From assembly GCA_002077065.1 (NCBI GenBank), contig NAJO01000005.1:496001-560000 (forward strand): DNA of 64,000 nucleotides, given 5' to 3'. The translations under genes were made by a program, and so were the position numbers. This DNA is from Cryoendolithus antarcticus (taxonomy: Eukaryota; Ascomycota; Dothideomycetes; Cladosporiales; Cladosporiaceae). Below the pieces are notes generated by a model. It did no database searches, was not told where the DNA came from, and was given only the letters and a program-made list of their open reading frames with translations. Shown piece after piece: positions 55,589 to 64,000 of this stretch. How positions within the stretch are numbered: the stretch's first letter is position 1; the number at the start of each line of letters is the position of its first letter.

Positions 55589-56667
55589 CTACGCGAGTTT
55601 GCCCTCTCGCATACCGCGGAAGAAGTCCATCATGCCAGTGAAGACCACGAGCAGGATACCTCCACCCGGACCCAATCGCAGCACCTTGGGTAGGAAGCCC
55701 TTGTACAGTGCGCTGAACCCCTCCTCACGGGCAACAGTGCCCAATGCTGGCCATGCCCAGCCGTACTTCGGCACACCACCAGCGACCTTTGGCGAGTTCT
55801 GGATGCGACTCTTCACGACATCCATGGGCGTATTGAGGATCGTGCCGACAGTGCCACCGATCGCACCGGAGAGGAGGTCATTCCGTACCTGAACCGATTT
55901 GATGTTCTCTGGGTTCGCCGGGAGAAGCTCACGAACCTGAAAGATACAACCGAAGTAGCCTGCGTTCCAGAGCACGTGTCGCCAGATCGTCGACTCGAGC
56001 CCTTGGTAGAGAGTGAGGACGCCCTCTTGTCGCACGATCTTCTGCACTGCGTCGATCAAGCCGTTGTAACGCGCTGCTTGTGCCTTGTCTGGAAATGAGT
56101 CAGTATCGTCTGCTGTAAGTAGCCAAGTTCTTCGTGCTTACCTTGTAGCCGGATCTTCACAAGCTCGAAAGGCACCACCACGAATGCCTCCGTTGCTCCT
56201 GCCGTCGCGCCAGTGAGGACCGAGAGTGACTGGTTCATCTTCGCTACGCCGAACAGATTACGGTACACCTTGCCCCACTCATCATTGGCTGCGAATTTTG
56301 TTGCGCGCTTAGGTGCCTCCATGAGAATTGGCGCATTGATGCCGCGGTACAGTCGGGAGAACCTGCGTAGGATCAGTGCTGTATCCGGGACCAACTGACA
56401 TCCACGACCACTCACCCCTCATTCTTAATGATCTTCTGAAAGCAGTCCACCATGCTAGTGTAGTGATCCTGGCCGGGTACGGGAACCCTGCCCTGGATTT
56501 GTCTGCATACCGCGTTACTACACCGTCTTTCGTGGGCCTTTCTTCGTGTGCGCGTACACTCTTGTCTTCACCACGTCAAGCGGGTACATGACCAGGATCT
56601 CGGACACACCGGCCACGGCACCAGCCATGAACTGGTACACGAACGGGAGGGGCTTTTCGGACGACAT
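55589..56667 (-). CDS. ODC2: Mitochondrial 2-oxodicarboxylate carrier
   Basis: Four exons on the minus strand: 56667..56558, 56502..56416, 56362..56142 and 56088..55589; 305 residues, phases consistent. Three mitochondrial-carrier repeats carry the signatures PLDVVKTR, PFELVKIRLQ and PMDVVKSR. Specific features fit the 2-oxoadipate/2-oxoglutarate carrier group (Odc1/2): YRGINAPILMEAPKRATKFA and ESTIWRHVLWNAGYFGCIFQ. The carrier exchanges C5-C7 2-oxodicarboxylates across the inner membrane, serving lysine and glutamate metabolism. Divergent from DNA2 across 416 bases. Confidence 0.92.
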
Positions 56668-57083
56668 TTCGACGTCGCGTGCGCTCGGTGAGCGGATCGG
56701 TGAGGTTAAAGGAGTGTATATAGTTGGAACTGGAGAAGGAAGGAGTGACGGTGGTTGATGGACAGGAGCGCGACTTCGTCCGATTGACAGCCAAGTGGAT
56801 TTAGGCTTCGGGTGACTTCTCCTGGTCAACAGAGAAGCATGGGGTGATTCTCGAGAGCTTCCAATGCATCGGGTCCGAGCGGCTGAACCTTATCTGGCGG
56901 CTCCGCACGGCCGGACCCGTCGGAGATAAAGTCGCGTCCTCACGCGTTTGTCGACAACACTCAAACTTTGATGTGACAACGACATAGTGGAGGAGATGAC
57001 AATTTGCCTTACTGCATCATTACGGATGGCTCATACGGTTACGATACCCATGACGACTTTATAATTCGCTGGAGGCGCTTGAG
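56668..57083. promoter_or_regulatory. Divergent promoter region, ODC carrier / DNA2
   Basis: 416 bases between divergent starts, including the ACGCGT site at 56942..56947, 137 bases upstream of the DNA2 start. ACGCGT is the MluI cell-cycle box bound by MBF at G1/S genes in yeasts. The motif also occurs elsewhere in the window by chance, so a role here is inference. Confidence 0.4.
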
Positions 57084-60000
57084 ATGTCTTCCCGCACCAA
57101 GAGCTTCTTTGAGCAAAACCACAACACGAAGGTAAGCCAGCATTAAGTGAATGTGGAGCGAACTGGGACTGATGCAGACGTAGGCAAGACCTGCATCTTG
57201 GAACAAAGGAAACAACATTCGACCGCCACTGGGTGACTCAACCAACATCACCGCACCACCGAAGCTCTCGATACCTCCTACATCGCAGGCAAAAGCAAAA
57301 CTGCAGGCCTTCGCGCTCGTCAAGGGCGGCGATGACAGACCACGAGCTAGCGTTGAGGCAAAGGAGAACGCTGCTCCAACAACATCATCACAGGGCAACG
57401 CGAACACTGGAGAATCACAGCATCATGCACGTGGCGAGACGACCACAGAGAGTGCGCAGCAGGATAAGTCAAGTGGATCTGTGGCGCATAATACTCCCGC
57501 ACTTCCACATGCACACACCTTCCCTTGCACGCCAGGTGCTCGACTGTCACTTGAGGACCTAATTGGTGATGACGAGATCCGGCAGCCTCTTGTGAAGGAG
57601 GCATCACCGGAGGAGCAGCTTACGTGGGTGCCCAATAGCTCTTCCTCGAATCTGACGCCGAATCGAAAGCGCAAGCGTGCAAAGAGCTCATCGCCGTCTT
57701 GTCCGCAATCCTCTTCGCAACGTGGTCCTGGCTTGGCATTCGAAGGTATTGGCGCAGGTCAAGAAACTCCAGAGGCGGACCCAGCTACTGATCTCTGGCA
57801 AAGACTGTATGGCAGTAAAAATATGGCTGCTGGCGCACTCAAGCTGCCTGATCTCGGTCCACTAGCGTTCCAAGCATCACCGAGACCGTTGGAGACTCCC
57901 ATCAAAAGTAGTGGCCTGAGGCGATGGGCGAGTACTGGCAACGACTGGCCCAACAGCAAGGGCAAGAAGCGGCGAACCAATGAAGTCAGCAAGTTGTCAC
58001 TACTGCAGGAGAATGGTGTGGGATCAGGCGGGCGCAGTAAGGTCGCCGCGTGGGTTGAGAAGATCCAGGGCGATCTTGCTCAGCAGAAGTTGACCGAACC
58101 TCGACTTGTGAGTGAGACTATACAGCACTCGAGCACGAGTCCGCTACCGGTGACTGGGAACCGCAATGCAGACTCCAGGTCCTGCGACGCTACTCCAACA
58201 GAGGCGCAACACTCCGTGGTGCCCCTGCAGGCTCAGGATGTCCAGATCTTCACCAACGTTGCGATCGAAACAAGTATGCCACCACCTGAAGTACCACAGC
58301 GGACAATATCAGCACCGGCACGCCCTGTGCAAGGTTCGGAAAGCAGATCGAATCCATCTGCCGCAGGCCATTACGGCGCAGAAGCGATCAACGCCGCCCC
58401 GTTGCATCTGCGAAGCAAGGCTCCTTTGCCAGCGTTCAAGCGGCCGTCAATTACAAGACCGCCAATTGTGGTACCGCCGCCCGCAGCGATCGTTCCAAGG
58501 TCAATGCCCGCAGTGATGGAAGACGACTTTGGCGACGACATGGATCTGACGAACGAGGACTTCGAGGAGCTCATGTCACAAGCGCCGAAGCACCAGGCTT
58601 CTGCACCCATCACTCAGGCTATCGCACCTAGTGCCGTAGCACATCTCGAACTACCGGTGGAGGATGAGTATGGTGCCATAGACGACGACGTAGCGGCGGC
58701 AGCGGTAGCGTTTGAGGATGACGACGATGACGAATTTGGCGGCGACGACTTAGACGAAGAGAGCTTCATGGCTGCAGAGTCACAGGCAACACAAGGCAAC
58801 AGGGCAAGTCTCCTACCCTTGCGAATGGACCTCTCGAGAAGTACATAGCTCATGTATACGCAGTCTACTCGTAAGCGCAATCCGCACAAATCAGCAAGTC
58901 CGCCCAAAAGTCCGCCACTGTCACAGCCAGGCTCTCCGTCGTCGCAAGTACGTGCGACGCAACAAAACCATCGGCGTTTTGTCGTCAAGAAAGTCATTGA
59001 CGCAGAGTACGCCAACGATCGAGGCCGGCAATGCCCCGAGAAGGTCCTACTAGCCGAAGAAGATCGCTCGAAACGCACCGTCACGATATCCTTGCGCGGC
59101 TCGTGGTACTCGACTGCTGTGTCAGCTGGGCACACCGTTCATCTTGCATGCCTCCCTGGCCAATCCCATCGTCCACAACCTGCACTCGGGCAGCTACTTG
59201 TTGATGATGCTGATGACAGTCCTTTGCTTATCGTCCATCCGGATCACATGCTCTCTGCGACTATTGTAGCAGACTCGTTCGACTGCATCCGCAAGGCTGT
59301 GTTGCAGGACCGCATCAAAGCTACTGGCGAGACCAGCAAAGCTATGGTGTACGGCAGCATACTTCACGAGATCTTCCAGCAGGCTTTGTCTGCCAATCGA
59401 TGGGACGATGCGTCTCTCACGGACCTAGTGCAGAAAACGCTGCTGGCTCACATCGAAGGGCTATGGGAGCTTGGTATGCAAGATCTGACATTAGCTTTCG
59501 AGGATGTCAAAGCTAAGATGAGTGAGCTGAGTGCGTGGGCGAAGGTCTTCGTCGCACAGCAACCGGGCGCCGATGCATTGGTCAAGGACCGCGAGGGTGA
59601 GAAGATCTGGATGTCGGTCAACAAGCTCATCGCAACCGAGGAGCATATCTGGTCGCCGCAGTACGGACTCAAAGGCAACATCGACGCCACGATCGAAGCA
59701 GCCGTGACTGACGATCCTCGTGCACCGAACAAGACCCACATTGTACCGTTCGAGGTGAAGACAGGCAGGACTACGCAGTCAGCAGCCCATCGCGCTCAGA
59801 CAGCTTTGTATACGCTCCTCCTCTCGGACCGCTACGATGTGGCTGTCAAGTCAGGCATCCTGTACTACCTCGAGAGCTCAGATACGACGCGTATCGCGCC
59901 GCCGGCGATCGAGATTAGGCAGATGGTACAGCAGCGGAATCGACTTGCTGCCTATATACATAGTGCCAAATACCCAATCACCAGCAGCCAAGATGAGACC

Positions 60001-62565
60001 AAGGGCCTATCACAAGAAATTGGACCTTCTGGCATGCCGCCGATGCTCCGTGCATCTCACAAGTGCGGGAGATGCTACGCGCAGCAGAGCTGCTTCACCT
60101 ACCATGCACTTGTCGAGAATGGTACCTCCGAGACGGCGGGCATGCTAGATGATGGCAAGAAGAACCACGCCCTGATCTGGTCAGAGGCAGTTGGGCATCT
60201 CCTGTCTTCTGCCGCTACGCCACATACTGCTGTGTTGAAGACGTGGTTCACGAAATGGGATAGTCTGCTGACCTTCGAAGAGTCGGAGATGAGTCGCTTC
60301 AGAAAGGAGCTGTGGACTATGTCGTCCAAGGAGCGTGAAGCTACTGGACGATGTTTCGGTGACTTAGTCGTCGTGCGGGACGTGAGCGCGACAGCCGCTG
60401 CTGCGGTGAGCACGCTCGTAGACGGTATCGAAGGAACTGGAGGCAAGATTAACCGATTCACTTATACTTTCGCGAAACCAGAGGGAGGAGTCAAGAAAGG
60501 GAGCTTCACCGAGGGCACCCAGCTGATTGTTGGTGAGCCGGTGGTCGTCAGCTCAGAACAAGGGCAGTGGGCGCTGGCCAACGGCTATGTGACTGCGGTT
60601 GGAAAGAACAGGGTCACGATCGCGGTAGACCGGAAGCTGGGCGACGCAAGATCGAGGCGCGAAGACTTTGACCCTGCCAGCAAGCAGACATTCCAAGGCA
60701 TCATGAGCGTCGGAGCCGACAGAGACACGGCGCACTCGACGATGCCGGCTACACGCTACCGCCTCGACAAGGACGAGTTCTCGAATGGCCTCGCGACCAT
60801 CCGCAACAACCTTGTGACGCTAATGAGCTCACATCCGTTGCACACCAAGCTCCGCAATTTGGTAGTCCTTGATCAGGCGCCTCAATTTGTGGCGAAGTCG
60901 ACAAGTACACCACAGTCCCGCCCTTCTCAACACCTGGGTACCATGAACGTCGACCAAACCGCTGCTATTAAACACGTCCTGTCTGCGCAGGACTACTCAT
61001 TGATCCTCGGCATGCCAGGCACTGGCAAGACCACTACGATCGCGCACCTGATCCGCGCCGTACTAGCTCACAAGAAGTCCATTCTCCTTACGAGCTATAC
61101 GCACACAGCGGTCGACAACATACTGCTCAAGATCCAAGACATCGCCCCTCCTGGCTCGATCTTGCGACTCGGCGTCCCAGCGAAGATCAACCCTCAAGTC
61201 AAAGAGTTCTGTCACCTGGCCAACACGCCCAAGTCCAGCATCCAAGAAGTCGAGGAGCTGTACATGGGTGTCAGTATCGTGGCCACGACTTGCATGTCCA
61301 CTTCCCACTCACTCTTCACGCGCAGAGTCTTTGACATCTGCATTGTCGACGAGGCGTCCCAGATCTCACTGCCGACTTGTCTCGGTCCACTGTTGCACGC
61401 ACACCGCTTCGTGCTAGTAGGCGATCACTTCCAGCTTCCTCCTCTTGTCCAGAATCGCAAAGCCTTGGAGGGTGGTCTAGACATATCTCTTTTCCGCACA
61501 CTGTCCGAGAAGCAGCCCGAGAGCGTCGTTTCACTGGGCAAGCAATACAGGATGTGTGCTGAGATCATGGCGCTCAGCAACACCTTGATTTACTCCGGCA
61601 AGCTGGAGTGCGGCACGCCTAAAGTCGCATCACGCACTCTCACCTTACCCTCCTATTCATCTGGCGTCCCAACTCTGCACCCTCTAGGCTCGACCTGCGC
61701 CCGCCTGTACAACACCCAGGCCTGCTGGCTCGAATCCCTGGTCTCTCCCAGCAGCAAAGTCCGCTTTGCGAACACCGACTCACTAGGCGCCCTAGCCCAA
61801 GAGTCCACTTCCAATACCTCCGCTATAGCAACCAAAACTCTCTCCAACGCGCTCGAGTCCCGCGTCGCCATCAGCCTCGTCTCAGCATTCCTAGCTTGCG
61901 GACTGCCAGCCAAGGAAATAGGCATCATCACGCCCTTTCGTAGCCAAGTGTCTCTGATCCGCAGAGAGCTTGGTGTGGCGGGGTTGGCGGGTGTGGATGT
62001 CGATAGCGCGGACCGCTTTCAGGGACGAGATAAGGAAGTCATCATACTCAGCTTCGTGCGGTCGAATCCGCAGAACGAAGTCGGAGAGCTGCTACGCGAT
62101 TGGCGGCGCATCAACGTGGCCTTGACACGCGCGAGAAGTAAGCTTGTAATTATCGGGTCGAGGAGGACACTAGGAGCCGATAAGCTGCTGAACAAGTTGA
62201 TTGGTCTTGTCGAAGAGCAGCAGGGCTGCGTCGACTTGCCGGTCGAGGTCGGCGACGAGGGAGTAGTATGCTGTGGTGCCATCAACATTGGCGGTAGTGC
62301 AGTATCTGCCGTGACGCCGAAGCCCACGGCTGGCCCTCGGTTGTCGCAAAGGAGTCCGAGCAAGCGTAGCCCGCTGAGGAGTACGCCTGTGAAGGTCTTG
62401 CGGGCGTCGCAGTCGGCTGGAAACAGGACCGTGAGCAGGGGTGGCAAGGTCGGTCAGGTCAGGACGCCAGGAAAGGTGGTCAGGGGTGTGAAGGGCAAGC
62501 TGGGCAGGTTGAGGGAAGAAGTAGCGTGGGATATCTTTGAAGATCTAACTGGGGAGGACTTCTAG
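57084..62565 (+). CDS. DNA2: DNA replication ATP-dependent helicase/nuclease DNA2
   Basis: Proposed exons 57084..57131, 57184..58803 and 58864..62565, about 1789 residues. The middle intron is a GC-AG type (donor GCAAGT at 58804) that removes an in-frame TAG at 58846..58848; a 45-base version ending at that TAG is also in frame. The N-terminus has a PIP-like TKSFFEQ. The RecB-like nuclease has YGSILHEIFQQAL, GLKGNIDATIEA (metal Asp) and PFEVKTGR (E-x-K). Iron-sulfur cysteines sit at FDCIRKAVL and CGRCYAQQSC. The SF1 helicase has LILGMPGTGKTTTIAHL (Walker A), IVDEASQISLP (Walker B), GKQYRM, DSADRFQGRDKEV and VALTRARSKL. The enzyme trims long Okazaki flaps and resects DNA ends. The N-terminal 450 residues are disordered and acidic. 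Confidence 0.9.
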
Positions 62566-62751
62566 GCCCACGGAGCAAGTGGCGAGCATGACTCTTCGTA
62601 GTGTATCACTACGACTCGGTCTCGAGAATCGGCGTCATTAGTCGTCACGACCTCGAGTCAGATCATCACCATCCCGTCATCCTAACTGAGCTCCGTTCAT
62701 GCAGATAACCCGAGCGCCTGATTCATCAGGTTTCCGTACGTATACACAGTC

Positions 62752-63754
62752 TCATACTACATGCTTAACCTACAACCCCCCGATAATCAGCCCAATGCGC
62801 CTTTCGTGTACCGTGTGGAATCACTATCGCGTACCTCGAAGAACCGCTTCAGCCACCACACTTGGAACACGCCCTCGGCCAGCACGACGAGCATCTGCAG
62901 CAGACTCCACCACTTGACCCGCGCGTTTGTGCTTTCGGCTGTGTTGCGGTGCGTGCGCTCGCGGATGACGATGTAGCCTTGCTCGTCTTTGACTTGGGCG
63001 AGGGTTTCGCTGAGGATCTTGACTGCAGTCCTCGTCAGCATGGATGCAACAAGCAGCTCAGGGTTGTCGAATGGGCGGTGAGGGAAGTGAGGAGCGCGTA
63101 CCTTCTTTCTCTAAGGGGTCCTGGGGGGCTTCTGACTCGGGAACGTAGACGATACCGTGCACGTTGAAGGAGACTTCTTTCGTGGTTGCGGACCAGTGCT
63201 CGTTGCTGAAGCAGTACGTGTACCGCCCATCGTGATGTGCTGTGAAGCTGTGGTCGCCGAGCGCGACGGAGCGTTCCTCGACTTGGTAGGAGCCGGTTGG
63301 TGTTTGGATCTGTGGTGAGGAGTACGGTCAGCGGCCGCAATGTTCCTCGTTCAAGTAAAGCGTAGCCTCGCTCGCGGACTCGCTGCACGCCACTCAGAAG
63401 CTCTGCGTATCCATCAATCGTGTCGCTTCGCTCGGGTATCCTTCTCTTCGCTGCTGCAGATAATCTTGAACCATATTCGCTACTATCTCGTCTGGCCCTC
63501 CGCATTGCTCCCATCCCTCCATCATCCCCTCCCTTTCACATGACCAGAGTAAAACTCACCCAAAAGTCCACATCCAAATTTCCGCTGCCACCGCCTTCGC
63601 GATCGCTGACTTGAAACGTGACAGTCATCTTGTCATCGGTATGTAATTGCTCGTGGAAGCATTCTCGCGCGTGCGCTTTGAGGTTGATGTTGTGCGCGTG
63701 GCTGAAGGAGAGAAGGGAGGTGAAGAGCGTGAGGAGGAGGGGGAGGGCGAACAT
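62752..63754 (-). CDS. p24 family cargo receptor (EMP24-like)
   Basis: Four exons on the minus strand: 63754..63560, 63309..63102, 63022..62835 and 62769..62752 (18 bases); 202 residues, phases consistent. A signal peptide (LLLTLFTSLLSFSHA) precedes a GOLD domain with NINLKAHARECFHEQL, GGSGNLDVDFW, HHDGRYTYCFSNEHW and EVSFNVHGIVYV; the two cysteines form the usual disulfide. A coiled coil follows, then RTHRNTAESTNARVKWWS and a membrane helix ending KRFFE. The last micro-exon adds VKHVV, placing a Val-Val end as in p24 tails that bind COPII. Without it the frame ends VRDSDSTRYTKGALG. These receptors carry GPI-anchored cargo between ER and Golgi. Convergent with DNA2. Confidence 0.88.
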
Positions 63755-64000
63755 CGTGGGCGTGTATGCGTCGAGGAAAAGGAAGGGCAGTTGGAGCAGG
63801 ACGAGGATGTGATATGGAGGGTGGATTTAGGAAGTGAGGTGCTGGACAAGTGGGCTTGATTCAGGAGATGTCTCGTGGAAGTTTGTCTTGAAAATACGTG
63901 CGAATCCGTGGCAAATCAAAGACAGACTATATTAGAGCTACAAGATTCTGCAATACATGTGGAGTACTCCCACTCTCGCACGTACTCGCTGTACTCTCTG
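63755..64000. other. Window edge, upstream of the p24 gene
   Basis: About 246 bases, expected to hold the p24 promoter; nothing recognised. Confidence 0.35.

Noticed and set aside
1..64000. CRISPR array, prophage, insertion sequence or retrotransposon
   Set aside because: No regular spaced repeats, reverse transcriptase, transposase or long terminal repeats; intron-rich fungal genes throughout.

Overview
The window is ordinary nuclear DNA of a filamentous ascomycete. Genes are closely packed on both strands. Introns are short (about 40 to 115 bases), with GT..AG ends and CTGAC/CTRAY-type branch points. Typical fungal families are present: HET domain, Zn2Cys6 regulators, verprolin, CHORD protein, fungal-type Hsp20. 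Codon use is moderately GC-rich and no transposon, RIP-like AT-rich tract, rRNA or tRNA was seen. Gene content suggests Pezizomycotina, perhaps Dothideomycetes; that lineage guess is inference. Gene models were made by hand-splicing and by checking that exon phases add up.

Layout. 1-3.5 kb: the N-terminal part of splicing factor CLF1 (minus), verprolin/WIP, and a TMA17-like small protein. 3.5-7.8 kb: a 4.3 kb stretch with no recognisable gene, ending at a bZIP regulator. 10-16 kb: a seven-exon CIA30-domain protein with a C-terminal membrane anchor, an F-box protein and a DHA1-type MFS transporter. 16.9-21.3 kb: a branched-chain aminotransferase divergent from a SCY1-like pseudokinase. 22-31 kb: a small DUF6699-like protein, an F-box/Cys-rich protein, a single-pass cell-surface protein, a HET-domain protein and an unrecognised protein. 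32-39.7 kb: a complex I ESSS (NDUFB11-like) subunit, a Cys-rich ORF interrupted by one in-frame TAG, an HpcH/HpaI aldolase, a glutaredoxin-like protein, a CHORD-CS co-chaperone, a hypothetical protein and a small heat-shock protein. 40.5-48 kb: a Cys-rich hypothetical protein, a membrane RING-H2 protein, an SREBP-type bHLH factor and a Zn2Cys6 factor. 48.9-57 kb: a zinc alcohol dehydrogenase, COX19, a large Zn2Cys6/MHR regulator and a mitochondrial oxodicarboxylate carrier. 57-63.8 kb: the replication helicase-nuclease DNA2 and a p24 (EMP24-like) cargo receptor.

The genes do not form one pathway. Several serve mitochondria (BAT, NDUFB11-like, COX19, ODC carrier) and several protein quality control or trafficking (Hsp20, CHORD, TMA17-like, SCY1, p24). 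Transporter, oxidoreductase and regulators are too scattered to call a biosynthetic cluster.

The most interesting signals are fine-scale. DNA2 carries an in-frame TAG that a GC-AG intron would remove. A second gene (33.0-34.1 kb) has an in-frame TAG with no obvious intron. Several genes have cryptic terminal or micro exons that naive ORF calling would miss. I found no convincing previously undescribed multi-gene system.
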